Positions 42,993 through 51,288 of a stretch of DNA of 64,000 nt are shown piece by piece. Position 1 is the first letter of the stretch; each line of letters begins with the position of its first letter. Where the stretch lies: contig NZ_JPMY01000009.1 of NCBI RefSeq assembly GCF_000761545.1, positions 1-64,000 of the forward strand. Reading direction: 5' to 3'. The position numbers and the translations under genes are program-made. The stretch is from Pseudomonas sp. ML96. GTDB lineage: Bacteria > Pseudomonadota > Gammaproteobacteria > Pseudomonadales > Pseudomonadaceae. The notes under the pieces were generated by a model. The model ran no database searches. It was not told where the DNA came from and saw only the letters and a program-made list of their open reading frames with translations.

Positions 42993-43052
42993 GCGACAGA
43001 CTTTGTTTTTGAGCGACAGACTTTATTTCCAGGAAATAAGGGCTGCGCGACA
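42993..43052 (-). repeat. putative transposon end with three TGTCGC repeats
   Basis: Read on the minus strand from the outside inward, TGTCGC occurs at 43052, then AAAGTCTGTCGC at 43024 and again at 43004. The two 12-base copies are exact and their starts are 20 bases apart. Multiple same-direction repeats beginning TGTCG are the usual form of Tn7/Tn5053-type ends, where the transposase binds. The outer tip would be 43052, beside the MAPEG gene. The rest of 42763-43131 contains no gene I would support. Confidence 0.6.
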
Positions 43053-43131
43053 AAAGCGCACAGCGCATCTAGAGCAATTACTCTAAACAACCTAGACTGG
43101 CGACGCCCTATAACCACAACAAGGAGCCGTC

Positions 43132-43551
43132 ATGAACCTCTCACCCACCGCCGTCGCCCTGCTCGGGCTAGTCGCCTGGCCCCTGCTGTTGCTGTTCCTG
43201 ATCATCAACCAGCGTGGCCTGCTGGTGCTGGGCGGGCGCATGCGGGTCAACGCCTTCGCCCCGGACGGCAGCAATACGCCGAGCGCCTTCGGCCAGCGCG
43301 TGATCCGCGCCCATGCCAACAGCCTGGAAAACCTGCCGCTGCAGGCCGCTGTGCTGCTCTATGCCCTGCAGGCCGGGCAGACCGCGATCACCGACCCGCT
43401 GGCCTGCGTGCTGCTCAGCGCGCGCATCTTCCAGTCACTGGCGCACCTGATCAGCACCAGCGCGCTGTTCGTCTGGCTGCGTTTCGCCGGCCTGCTGGTG
43501 CAGATGCTGGTCCTGGCCTGGTGGCTGCTGCGCCTGTCCGGGCTGGTCTGA
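43132..43551 (+). CDS. MAPEG-family membrane protein
   Basis: The 139-residue product has four hydrophobic helices and the MAPEG signature region FGQRVIRAHANSLENLPLQA. MAPEG proteins are small glutathione- or eicosanoid-linked membrane enzymes; the bacterial substrate is unknown. An AAGGAG site precedes the ATG by 7 bases. The last 117 bases overlap the end of the convergent SGNH hydrolase gene. It is the first gene of the GC-rich core segment. Confidence 0.9.
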   Translation: MNLSPTAVALLGLVAWPLLLLFLIINQRGLLVLGGRMRVNAFAPDGSNTPSAFGQRVIRAHANSLENLPLQAAVLLYALQAGQTAITDPLACVLLSARIFQSLAHLISTSALFVWLRFAGLLVQMLVLAWWLLRLSGLV

Positions 43552-44223
43552 GCCGGCGCACAGCAGCGGATCGATCAGGCGCTGCCAGGCGCCGTAACCC
43601 TCGGCATTGAGGTGCAGGCCGTCGCCCAGGTAACCCCGCGCGGTGACCACCGCCTGCACATCCAGATAGCGCCAGCCCTGCTGGCGCGCCCACTGCCGTA
43701 GTTGCCCATTCAACTCGTCCACCTGGCGATTGATGGCCTGGTGATTCACGTGCAGCGGCGTCACCCGCAGGGTCGACTGCAGGATCGGCGTGATGCCGGC
43801 GGAGTCGAGCTGCATGAGAATTGCCCGGTAGTTGTCCAGCAACACCTCCAGCGGCACACCGTGGCGCAGGTCGTTGATGCCGATCATCAGCAGCGCCTGC
43901 TCGGCGCCGGCGGCCTCGGCCAGTTGCAGATGGCTGCGCAGCTCGCCGGTGGTGGCACCGGACACGCCGAGGTTGAGCGGCACCGGGCAACCGGGGCCTG
44001 CACTCCAGCGGCGGCCGGCGGTGATGGAATCGCCGAGCAGCACCATGCGCGCCTTGCCTTCGGTGGCATGCAACCTGGCGTAGGCCTGCGCCACGCGCTG
44101 CTCGCGGCTGAGTGCAGGCGCGCTCTGCCGACCGGAATCCAAGGCCTTGTAGCAGGCAAGCAGCAGCACCGCGGCGAGAAGCAGCAGGCCGGCGCGGCGG
44201 CGGAAGTCGGGAGAAAGTGGCAT
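43435..44223 (-). CDS. SGNH/GDSL-family hydrolase
   Basis: From the ATG at 44223 the product has 262 residues with an N-terminal membrane or signal segment (AGLLLLAAVLLLACYKAL). SGNH blocks follow: MVLLGDSITAG (Ser), GVSGATTGE (Gly), MIGINDLRHG (Asn) and GDGLHLNAEGY (Asp/His). Enzymes of this fold remove acyl groups from lipids or sugars, here probably at the periplasmic face. The last 38 residues are Gln-rich and lie antisense to the MAPEG gene, so this tail may be a run-on extension after loss of an earlier stop. Confidence 0.85.
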   Translation of the reverse strand: MPLSPDFRRRAGLLLLAAVLLLACYKALDSGRQSAPALSREQRVAQAYARLHATEGKARMVLLGDSITAGRRWSAGPGCPVPLNLGVSGATTGELRSHLQLAEAAGAEQALLMIGINDLRHGVPLEVLLDNYRAILMQLDSAGITPILQSTLRVTPLHVNHQAINRQVDELNGQLRQWARQQGWRYLDVQAVVTARGYLGDGLHLNAEGYGAWQRLIDPLLCAGSDQPGQAQQPPGQDQHLHQQAGETQPDEQRAGADQVRQ

Positions 44224-44249
44224 GCGTCGATCTTGCCGCAGGCGCAAAG

Positions 44250-44280
44250 AAAAAGGGGAGGCTCCAGGCCTCCCCTTTTT
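44250..44280. terminator. strong bidirectional terminator between divergent genes
   Basis: AAAAAGGGGAGGC (44250-44262) pairs perfectly with GCCTCCCCTTTTT (44268-44280), giving a T run on both strands. It lies upstream of both the SGNH gene (start 44223, minus) and the Lrp gene (start 44561, plus), an odd place for a terminator unless a separate short transcript ends here. The rest of 44281-44560 is GC-rich with several short inverted repeats and no gene. Confidence 0.85.
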
Positions 44281-44560
44281 CTTGTCCGTCGCGTGCAATT
44301 TTGTCACCGCTTCTTTCCTCGCCCGCCTGGTTGGGCAGTGCGGACCCGGGAGCCTGCACGATCCGGTGGGACCGCCGGCACCGCGGCACCTGATTGAGCG
44401 CCGTGGGTGGACAACAACGTCCGGGCCTTGAAACTGAGGGAAAGCTTAACGAGCAGAACCTGCCAAGGGATTGCGAATATTGCTCACCACAAGCTCACTT
44501 GCGCAATTATTCATCACTGATAGATTATTCAGCGCAATCCACGCATAAAGAAGGCGAGCA

Positions 44561-45040
44561 ATGAACAAACTGGACCGTTATGACCTGCGCATTCTTGCCG
44601 AATTGCAGCGCGACGCGCGCATCTCCAACCAGGAGCTGGCCGAACGTATCGGCCTGTCACCCTCGCCCTGCTCGCGCCGGGTCAAGCAGCTCGAGGACGA
44701 CGGCTACATCGCCCGTCAGGTCGCCCTGCTCGACCGCAAGAAACTCGGCCTGTCACTGACCGCCTTCGTCCTGATCGGCATGGACCGCCACACCCCGGAG
44801 CGCTTCGAGCACTTCCAGTCGGTGATCCGCCAGTGCCCCGAGGTGCTGGAATGCAGCCTGGTGACCGGGATGGACGCCGACTACCAGCTCAAGGTGGTGG
44901 TGCCGGACATGGACCACTACCAGAAATTCCTCCTCGGCCAGCTGACCCGCATCGAGGGTGTGACCAGCGTGCGCTCCAGCTTCGTGCTCAACCAGGTGCT
45001 GTCCAGCACCGAGCTGCCGCTGGAACACCTGCGCGGCTGA
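44561..45040 (+). CDS. Lrp/AsnC-family transcriptional regulator
   Basis: The 159-residue product has the standard layout: N-terminal winged helix-turn-helix (RISNQELAERIGLSPSPCSR) and a C-terminal RAM ligand domain (MDADYQLKVVVPDMDHYQKF). The family senses amino acids and forms octamers on DNA. Its place matches the AsnC-type regulator I recall as PA3965 in P. aeruginosa. The upstream DNA contains AT-rich direct segments around 44470-44540 suitable for binding. Confidence 0.95.
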   Translation: MNKLDRYDLRILAELQRDARISNQELAERIGLSPSPCSRRVKQLEDDGYIARQVALLDRKKLGLSLTAFVLIGMDRHTPERFEHFQSVIRQCPEVLECSLVTGMDADYQLKVVVPDMDHYQKFLLGQLTRIEGVTSVRSSFVLNQVLSSTELPLEHLRG

Positions 45041-45087
45041 ACGTCGCAGCGCCGACCGGCGTCTACTGCGCTGCGCGCGGGCGCGCG

Positions 45088-45093
45088 TATAAT
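45088..45093 (+). promoter_or_regulatory. perfect -10 box for the DUF2788 gene
   Basis: TATAAT stands alone in very GC-rich sequence 42 bases before the ATG at 45135. The -35 region is weak. It probably drives the small membrane-protein gene. Confidence 0.5.
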
Positions 45094-45134
45094 CGCCGCC
45101 CCGCCGCAGTCCCAGTCATTCCCGCGAGGTCGCC

Positions 45135-45353
45135 ATGGAAACCGAACAGTTCGAAAACCTGATGATGTACGTCCTGGTCGGCGGCCTGATGCTGTTCATG
45201 TTCTTCATCATCTGGGACCTGGCGAAGAAGTCCAAGGCCGGCCGTCTCGGCACCGCCATCCTGTTCCTCGGCCTGGGCCTGTGCCTGTTCGCCTTCCTGG
45301 CCAAGCCGCTGATCACCTACATCATCGAAGTGACGCGCGGCATCCACGGCTGA
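45135..45353 (+). CDS. DUF2788-family small membrane protein
   Basis: The 72-residue product (METEQFENLMMYVLVGGLML) has two membrane helices with a short basic loop (WDLAKKSKAGRLG) and matches the DUF2788 family common in Pseudomonas. No function is known. It is a single gene between the Lrp regulator and the convergent pseudouridine synthase. Confidence 0.88.
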   Translation: METEQFENLMMYVLVGGLMLFMFFIIWDLAKKSKAGRLGTAILFLGLGLCLFAFLAKPLITYIIEVTRGIHG

Positions 45354-45468
45354 GTGTCGATTTCCTGAGCAACGGGCGCCAGCCAGCGCCGTTGCTCGGC
45401 GGTAGCCATCGGCTCCCAGACCATCCACAGAGTCATCCACAGCTATCGGGGATATCTCGGGGTGCCGT

Positions 45469-46101
45469 TCAGTCCAGGCGCGCCGGCAGATCCGTCCACT
45501 CGCCCGGTTGCAGCCCGTCCAGGCTCCAGGGCCCGATACGCACCCGCACCAGCCTGAGTGTGGGCAGGCCGACGGCGGCGGTCATGCGCCGCACCTGGCG
45601 ATTGCGCCCCTCGCGGATCACCAACTCCAGCCAGGCGGTCGGCACGCTCTTGCGAAAACGCACCGGCGGATTGCGCTCCCACAGCTGCGGTTCTTCCAGA
45701 CGGCGCGCCTCGGCCGGCAGGGTCGGGCCGTCGTTGAGCGGCACGCCCTCGCGCAACTGCCGCAGCTGCTCCTCGCTCGGCTCGCCCTCCACCTGCACCC
45801 AGTAAGTCTTGGCCAGCTTGTGCTTGGGGTCGGCGATGCGCGCCTGCAGGCGACCGTCGTTGGTCAACAGCAGCAGCCCCTCGCTGTCGCGATCCAGGCG
45901 CCCGGCCGGGTAGACGCCGGGCACGGCGACGAAGTCCTTGAGGGTGGCGCGGCCCTGCTCGTCGTTGAACTGAGTGAGCACGTCGAACGGCTTGTTCAGC
46001 ATGAGCAGCCGCGGCTCGGCCGGCGGCGCCTTTGCCACCCGGCGCGGGGCGGGAGCTGCGCTAGAACGGCGCGGAGCGGGGGAACGGGGAGGACGCGGCA
46101 T
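45469..46101 (-). CDS. rluE: 23S rRNA pseudouridine synthase, RluE type
   Basis: The 210-residue product has a basic Pro/Arg/Ala-rich leader followed by an RsuA/RluE-type catalytic domain. [14 protein letters not shown] starts the domain; [20 protein letters not shown] contains the catalytic Asp; [10 protein letters not shown] is the RNA-contact motif. There is no S4 domain, as in RluE and RluF-type short members. It should convert a uridine in helix 89 of 23S rRNA (position 2457 in E. coli). Confidence 0.9.
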   Translation of the reverse strand: MPRPPRSPAPRRSSAAPAPRRVAKAPPAEPRLLMLNKPFDVLTQFNDEQGRATLKDFVAVPGVYPAGRLDRDSEGLLLLTNDGRLQARIADPKHKLAKTYWVQVEGEPSEEQLRQLREGVPLNDGPTLPAEARRLEEPQLWERNPPVRFRKSVPTAWLELVIREGRNRQVRRMTAAVGLPTLRLVRVRIGPWSLDGLQPGEWTDLPARLD

Positions 46102-46226
46102 GGCTGGGTCACGCTGGGGAACAAGGCGGCAGTTTAACCGAGCGCTATCAACGGCGCTGATGATGCACGCAGAAGGAGGCTCTGCGACTATGCTGCTCGC
46201 ATCGAATCGACCGCAGGGGACGCACC

Positions 46227-47252
46227 ATGAGCAACGAACTCGCCACCTTCACCGGCTGGGCCGCCACCGCACCGGGCGCCCCCCTCGAACGCCACAGCTA
46301 CGACCCCGGCCCGCTGGGCGCCGAAGAGGTCGAAGTGGCGGTGGAATACTGCGGCATCTGCCACTCCGACCAGTCGATGATCGACAACGAGTGGGGCAAC
46401 GCCCGCTACCCCTTCATCCCCGGTCATGAAGTGGTCGGCACCGTGGTCCGCGTCGGCGACCAGGTGCGCGGCCTCAAGCTCGGTCAGCGCGTCGGCATCG
46501 GCTGGTACAAGGGCAGCTGCATGCATTGCGGCTCGTGCATGGAAGGCTCGCATAACCTCTGTCGCACCGTGAAACCGACCATCGTCGGCAGCCACGGTGG
46601 CTTCGCCGATCGCCTGCGCTCGCACTGGGCCTGGGCCGTGGCGCTGCCGGAAGGCCTCGACCCGGCGCTGGTCGGCCCGCTGTTCTGCGCCGGCTCCACG
46701 GTGTTCAGCCCGCTGCTGGAATTCGACGTGAAACCCACCGACCGCGTCGGCGTGGTCGGCATCGGCGGCCTCGGCCACCTGGCGCTGGGCTTCCTCAACG
46801 CATGGGGCTGCGAAGTCACCGCCTTCACCTCGTCGCTGAGCAAGCAGGACGAAGCCAAGCGCCTGGGCGCACACAAGGTGGTGGCCTCCACCGACAGCGC
46901 AGCGATGAAGGCGATTGCCGGCACCCTCGACTTCCTGCTGGTCACCGCCAGCGCCGACCTGGACTGGAACGCCCTGCTCGCCACGCTGCGTGGCAAGGGT
47001 CGCCTGCACTTCGTCGGCATCGTGCCGAGCGCCATCCCCACCCATGTGTTCAGCCTGATCCCACAGCAGAAGAGCCTGTCCGGCTCGCCGGTGGGTTCGC
47101 CGAAAACCATGGCGACCATGCTCGAGTTCTGCGCCCGCCACCAGATCCTGCCGCAGGTCGAACAGTTCCCCATGAGCCAGGTGAACGCCGCGCTCGATCA
47201 CCTGCGCGCCGGCAAGGCGCGTTACCGCGTGGTGCTGGACGCCAGCAAATGA
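46227..47252 (+). CDS. zinc-dependent alcohol/aldehyde dehydrogenase (YahK/CAD type)
   Basis: The 341-residue MDR enzyme shows the catalytic zinc site ([24 protein letters not shown]), a structural zinc cluster ([17 protein letters not shown]) and the dinucleotide site [16 protein letters not shown]. It resembles broad-range NADPH aldehyde reductases of the cinnamyl alcohol dehydrogenase group. It overlaps the next gene by 4 bases (ATGA). Confidence 0.92.
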   Translation: MSNELATFTGWAATAPGAPLERHSYDPGPLGAEEVEVAVEYCGICHSDQSMIDNEWGNARYPFIPGHEVVGTVVRVGDQVRGLKLGQRVGIGWYKGSCMHCGSCMEGSHNLCRTVKPTIVGSHGGFADRLRSHWAWAVALPEGLDPALVGPLFCAGSTVFSPLLEFDVKPTDRVGVVGIGGLGHLALGFLNAWGCEVTAFTSSLSKQDEAKRLGAHKVVASTDSAAMKAIAGTLDFLLVTASADLDWNALLATLRGKGRLHFVGIVPSAIPTHVFSLIPQQKSLSGSPVGSPKTMATMLEFCARHQILPQVEQFPMSQVNAALDHLRAGKARYRVVLDASK

Positions 47253-47719
47253 GTGATCTGTTCCACTGGCGGCGCACTGCGCCCTGGCACCTGGGCGCAG
47301 TCGATCGCACCGACCGGCCGCGCCTGCTGGAAGTGTGGGAGGCGGCGGTGCGCGCCACTCACCACTTCCTCGCCGAGGAGGACATCCAGTTCTACCGGCG
47401 CATGATCGGCGAGCAGTATTTCGACCTGGTGCGCCTGACCTGCCTGCGCGACGCCGAGGGCGCCGTGCAGGGCTTCTCCGGCACCGCCGAGGATCGCCTG
47501 GAGATGCTCTTCGTCGACCCCGCCGCCCACGGTCGCGGCTTCGGCAAGGCGCTGCTGCAGGACGCCATCGAGCGCCACGGCGTGCGCCTGGTCGACGTCA
47601 ACGAGCAGAACCGCGAGGCCCTGGGCTTCTACATCTCCCAAGGCTTCGAGCGCATCGGCCGCTCACCGCTGGACGGCGCCGACCGGCCCTTCCCGCTGCT
47701 GCACCTGCGTCTGCGTTGA
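47249..47719 (+). CDS. GNAT-family acetyltransferase
   Basis: The ATG at 47249 overlaps the dehydrogenase stop by 4 bases and gives 156 residues. The acetyl-CoA site is visible in LEMLFVDPAAHGRGFGKALL, followed by VNEQNREALGFYISQGFERI. The N-terminal DRPRLLEVWEAAVRATHHFL is typical of the YjaB-like subgroup. The substrate is unknown. Its last 57 bases overlap the convergent membrane-protein gene. Confidence 0.9.
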   Translation: MSDLFHWRRTAPWHLGAVDRTDRPRLLEVWEAAVRATHHFLAEEDIQFYRRMIGEQYFDLVRLTCLRDAEGAVQGFSGTAEDRLEMLFVDPAAHGRGFGKALLQDAIERHGVRLVDVNEQNREALGFYISQGFERIGRSPLDGADRPFPLLHLRLR

Positions 47720-48514
47720 GTGCAGTGGCGCCTGCGCGCGCCACTGTCGCAAGCCGCGCGACACACCCATCTCCAGCCCGACCAAGGCCAGCATCACCAG
47801 TGCCAGTACCAGCAGCGACAGGTAGATCGGCTTGAGCACCTGGCCGACCTGGCGCTTGAACAGCGCCACCAGAAAATCGGCCTGGAACAGTTGCTCCACC
47901 CGCGCATCCAGCACCTGCAGCATCACCTCGCGATCCACCCCGGTGTACTTGTTGGCCTGCTCGATCGCCGTATCGCGCACCAGCTCGCCGAGCAACGCCA
48001 CCTGCAGGTGATTGAGCAGCTCCGCGGAGAGCCGCTCGGCCCAGGAAGCCTCTTCCAGCTCGGGAACCCGCGCCAGCAGTTGCGCCTGCAGATACTGCGC
48101 GGCCAGGTGGTTGAGCAGTTGCTGCACGCTGCTGGCCTGCAGCTCGTCGAGCAGCGCCTGCTGATCCTGCTCCTGCAGATAGCCCGAGAAGCCTTGCCAG
48201 ACGCCACCCGCCACCACTTGCAGCAGCGGCGCGTAGGTATCCAGATGCTTGTTCACCTGTTGCTGGCCGCCATACAGCAGACCGGCCTGCGCGCCGAGGA
48301 GAGCGCCACCAAGCGGCAGCAGGAGGAAGTACAGTTTGAGCAGCCAGTGGTGCCAACGCCGCTGGCGAGCGAGCCAGCCATGCCGTTGCCACAACAGCAC
48401 CAGCAACAGGCCGCCAACGCTGCCGAGCAGCAGGCCCAGGCTGGCGTAGCCAAACAGAGGAAGGAAACTGAACGGCTCCCACAGACCATTCAGCAGGATC
48501 TGTGCTTGATCCAT
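47663..48514 (-). CDS. conserved membrane protein
   Basis: The ATG at 48514 is preferred because AAGGAG lies 8 bases upstream; a GTG at 48523 overlaps that site. The protein of 283 residues has two N-terminal helices (FGYASLGLLLGSVGGLLLVL; LKLYFLLLPLGGALLGAQAG), a long soluble helical domain (about 85-235), and a C-terminal helix (PIYLSLLVLALVMLALVGLE). The function is unknown. It is placed like the membrane protein next to amn in related Pseudomonas. Confidence 0.8.
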   Translation of the reverse strand: MDQAQILLNGLWEPFSFLPLFGYASLGLLLGSVGGLLLVLLWQRHGWLARQRRWHHWLLKLYFLLLPLGGALLGAQAGLLYGGQQQVNKHLDTYAPLLQVVAGGVWQGFSGYLQEQDQQALLDELQASSVQQLLNHLAAQYLQAQLLARVPELEEASWAERLSAELLNHLQVALLGELVRDTAIEQANKYTGVDREVMLQVLDARVEQLFQADFLVALFKRQVGQVLKPIYLSLLVLALVMLALVGLEMGVSRGLRQWRAQAPLHSTQTQVQQREGPVGAVQR

Positions 48515-48612
48515 GCGCGACACTCCTTGTCGTGAACGAGAGCCGCGCAGCCTAACCCAAGCTCAGGCACGGCGCGTCACGAGCATGGCGCGTTGTGCGT
48601 GAGTCGACGAAC

Positions 48613-50088
48613 TCAGCGGAACGGCGGTTCGTCGAAGCTGCGCAGCTTGCGCGAGTGCAACGAGTCGAGCTGGCAGCGCAGCAGGTCGAGGGCGGTGATG
48701 CCGATGGCCAGATGCTGGCTGACCGCGCGTTGGTAGAAACCGGTGGCCGAGCCGGGCAGCTTAATCTCGCTGTGCAGCGGCTTGTCCGACACGCACAGCA
48801 GCGTGCCGTAGGGCACCCGCAGGCGATAGCCTTGCGCTGCGATGGTGCCGCTCTCCATGTCCACCGCTACGGCGCGCGACAGGTTGATCAGCGGCCGCTC
48901 GTGGGCCCAGTGCAGCTCCCAGTTGCGGTCGTCGTAGGTCAGTACGGTACCGGTGCGCAGGCGCTTCTTCAGCGTCTCACCACGTTCGCCGGTGACCTGC
49001 GCCGCCGCTTCCTGCAGGGCCTGCTGCACCTCGGCCAGGGCCGGGATAGGGATGTTCGGCGGCAGCACGCGATCCAGTATTCCGTCCCTGCGCATATAGG
49101 CGTGGGCCAGTACGTAGTCGCCGATGGTCTGCGACTGCCGCAGGCCGCCGCAGTGGCCGATCATCAGCCAGCAGTGCGGGCGCAGCACAGCCAGGTGGTC
49201 GGTGATGTTCTTGGCGTTGGACGGGCCGACGCCGATGTTGACCAGGGTGACGCCGTGGCCGTCGCTGGCGATCAGGTGATAGGCCGGCATCTGGTAGCGG
49301 TGCCAGACCACCGCGTCGGCCACCGCCTGGGCATCCTCCTCGCTGGCGTCGCGTTCGATGATGACGTTGCCCGGCAACACCATGCGCACGAAACGCGGGT
49401 CGTTGCGCAGCTGCTCCAGGCCGTGGCGGATGAACTGGTCGACGTAACGGTGGTAGTTGGTCAGCAGAATCCACGGCTGCACGTGGCGCCAGTCGCTGCC
49501 GGTGTAGTGCTGAATGCGCTTGAGCGAGAAGTCGGTACGCGCCGCATCGAACAGCGCCAGCGGCAGGTCGCTGTCGTCACCCCAGCCGTACAGACCGTCG
49601 GCCACCGAGTCGGTGGCGGCGGACAGGTCGGTGCTGGGGAACACCCGTGCAAGTTGAGCGGCGGTCACCCCAGAGCCGGACAGCTCGTCGCCCTGGTCGA
49701 CCACATAGGGATAGGGGATGTTCTGCTGACTGAAGCCCACTTCGACGGTGACCGAGAAGTCCTCCATCAGCGGCCGCAGCTGGTCCAGCAGATAGCCGCG
49801 GAAAGCCTCCGGCTGGGTCACGGTGGCGCGGTAGGTGCCCGGCACCTGGACCTTGGCGTAGGCGCGCACGCTGCTCGGCACTTCGCCCTGGCAGTGGTAG
49901 GTCAGGCGCAGCTCCGGGTAACGGAACTGCGCACGCTCGGCCTGCCCTGGCAGGGTGCGCTCCTTGAGGTAGCGCTTGAGCGCCAGGCTCAGGGCATCGG
50001 TGGCCTGGCGATGCAGGTCGGCGAGCCGCTCGACGGCCTCCTCGGCAGTGGCGGCGACGATGAAATCGGTAGCGGGCATTGCAGTCAC
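48613..50088 (-). CDS. amn: AMP nucleosidase
   Basis: The 491-residue protein has the length and sequence of AMP nucleosidase, which splits AMP into adenine and ribose 5-phosphate. Recognisable parts include the N-terminal regulatory domain (about 1-190) and the phosphorylase-like catalytic domain with VTLVNIGVGPSNAKNITDHL, WLMIGHCGGLR, YVLAHAYMRRDGILD and VAVDMESGTIAAQGYRLRVP. It starts at a GTG with GGAAG upstream (ATG three codons later is possible). It stands in the same place as PA3970 in P. aeruginosa. Confidence 0.95.
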   Translation of the reverse strand: MTAMPATDFIVAATAEEAVERLADLHRQATDALSLALKRYLKERTLPGQAERAQFRYPELRLTYHCQGEVPSSVRAYAKVQVPGTYRATVTQPEAFRGYLLDQLRPLMEDFSVTVEVGFSQQNIPYPYVVDQGDELSGSGVTAAQLARVFPSTDLSAATDSVADGLYGWGDDSDLPLALFDAARTDFSLKRIQHYTGSDWRHVQPWILLTNYHRYVDQFIRHGLEQLRNDPRFVRMVLPGNVIIERDASEEDAQAVADAVVWHRYQMPAYHLIASDGHGVTLVNIGVGPSNAKNITDHLAVLRPHCWLMIGHCGGLRQSQTIGDYVLAHAYMRRDGILDRVLPPNIPIPALAEVQQALQEAAAQVTGERGETLKKRLRTGTVLTYDDRNWELHWAHERPLINLSRAVAVDMESGTIAAQGYRLRVPYGTLLCVSDKPLHSEIKLPGSATGFYQRAVSQHLAIGITALDLLRCQLDSLHSRKLRSFDEPPFR

Positions 50089-50241
50089 GGGGCAGCTTCC
50101 TGGCTGGGATCACGGCTCTATCTTGCGCTCATCGCACCGGCAGCCGCCAGTCGAGTGGCACTTTGCCGCCACTCGGCGGCTGCACGGCAAGACCGCAGCC
50201 GAGCATCTAGGCTTGCCCCATGGGTTTCGAGGAGAACCGTC

Positions 50242-50955
50242 GTGCGCGCCCTGCCGATCATCTGCCTGTTTGTCTGCAGCACTTCACCACTACTGGCCGC
50301 CGAACTGGACGGCCGCTACCAGGGCAGCCTCGACGAGCGCCCGGTCGAGCTGATCCTGCGCAGCCATGAGCAGCAGGTGGAAGGCGAATACCTCGAGGGC
50401 CAGCAGCGCTTCCGCGTCACCGGCAGCTTCGACGGCCAGACCCTGCAGGCGCAGATCAGCGAGCCAGCCTCCGGCCAGGTACTGGCCAACATGAACGCCA
50501 ACTACGCCAACGACATGCTCGCCACCAGCCTGGCCGCGCGTAATCCGCACAACGGCGAGACGCTGCTGCGCGAGGCGATGTTCCAGCGCGTGGCACCGCC
50601 CCCACCACCGCCAGACCCGAACAAGGACCCGGCGCTGGTCGGCACCTGGGTGTACGAGCAGATGACCAACAGCGAGGGCCTGGAATACGCCTCGCTGACC
50701 ATGGTCACCACCCTGCGCATCCGCGCCGACGGCAGCATCGAGCAATGGCGGCGCAGCGTGGCCGGTGGCAGCGAATGGACCTACGACCGCCCCGGCGAGC
50801 TGCAGTACAGCGGGCGCTGGCGCAGCGACAAGGGCCTGCTGCTGGTGCAGCTCAAGGGTGCACCGGAATTCCAGCCGGCGGCGCATTACCGTTTCGACAC
50901 GCCCTACCTGGTGACCGAGAGCAACACCGGGCGGATGATCTGGCAGCGCCGTTGA
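50242..50955 (+). CDS. exported hypothetical protein
   Basis: The GTG at 50242 has AGGAGA about 7 bases upstream. The 237-residue product has a signal peptide (RALPIICLFVCSTSPLLA), two small beta-rich repeats (DGRYQGSLDERPVELILR and LVGTWVYEQMTNSEGL) joined by a Pro-rich linker, and a terminal strand TGRMIWQRR. The shape suggests periplasmic lipocalin-like binding domains, but no function is known. Confidence 0.8.
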   Translation: MRALPIICLFVCSTSPLLAAELDGRYQGSLDERPVELILRSHEQQVEGEYLEGQQRFRVTGSFDGQTLQAQISEPASGQVLANMNANYANDMLATSLAARNPHNGETLLREAMFQRVAPPPPPPDPNKDPALVGTWVYEQMTNSEGLEYASLTMVTTLRIRADGSIEQWRRSVAGGSEWTYDRPGELQYSGRWRSDKGLLLVQLKGAPEFQPAAHYRFDTPYLVTESNTGRMIWQRR

Positions 50956-51028
50956 GCGGCGCCGCGTTGACCCACCGCAGCCCGCGCCCTAGACTGCGCG
51001 CCCCGCTGAATCACCGAACCCGCTAGCC

Positions 51029-51172
51029 ATGCTGTCGTCCGCCCACCTGCCCTGCTCCGCCCAGCCCGATCCGCGGCTGCTGGCGCGCACCTGGCCGCGT
51101 GACGCCAAGCTCAAGCGCCGGCGCAGCGTGCTGTTCGCCTTCACTTTCTCGCCTCCCTCCGCATCTCTCTGA
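51029..51172 (+). CDS. possible leader ORF upstream of the MFS gene
   Basis: A 47-codon frame (MLSSAHLPCSAQPDPRLLAR to FTFSPPSASL) starts at an ATG between the exported protein and the transporter gene. It is basic in the middle (PRDAKLKRRR) and has no clear ribosome site. It may be a leader peptide or chance; the surrounding 333-base gap (50956-51288) has no other feature. Confidence 0.25.
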   Translation: MLSSAHLPCSAQPDPRLLARTWPRDAKLKRRRSVLFAFTFSPPSASL

Positions 51173-51288
51173 GTCCGCCGGCGCCCCGCCGCGACTCGTC
51201 CTTCGTGCCTCGCACCCGCCCCGCCGCCGCGCGTGGGCACTCGTCGTTTTTTGGCCGCGCCCGGGCCGCAAACGGGCTGGAGAGAGAA

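Noticed and set aside
42929-43117. 62-codon minus-strand frame overlapping the TGTCGC repeats
   Set aside because: It has no ribosome site and runs across the putative transposon end and its flank. The ending (RWVVVGRVLGEVESSILPS) looks protein-like, but I could not tie it to a family; at most it is a fragment.
46188-47201. Minus-strand frame of 337 codons opposite the alcohol dehydrogenase gene
   Set aside because: The plus-strand dehydrogenase has intact zinc and NAD motifs; the antisense product has none and consists of Ala/Gly/His-rich runs.
48595-50955. Very long plus-strand open frame opposite amn and running into the exported-protein gene
   Set aside because: It is antisense to amn, whose protein is unmistakable. 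The low-complexity His/Gln/Val-rich translation is typical of shadow frames in GC-rich DNA. Only its 3' part (50242-50955) is a real gene.
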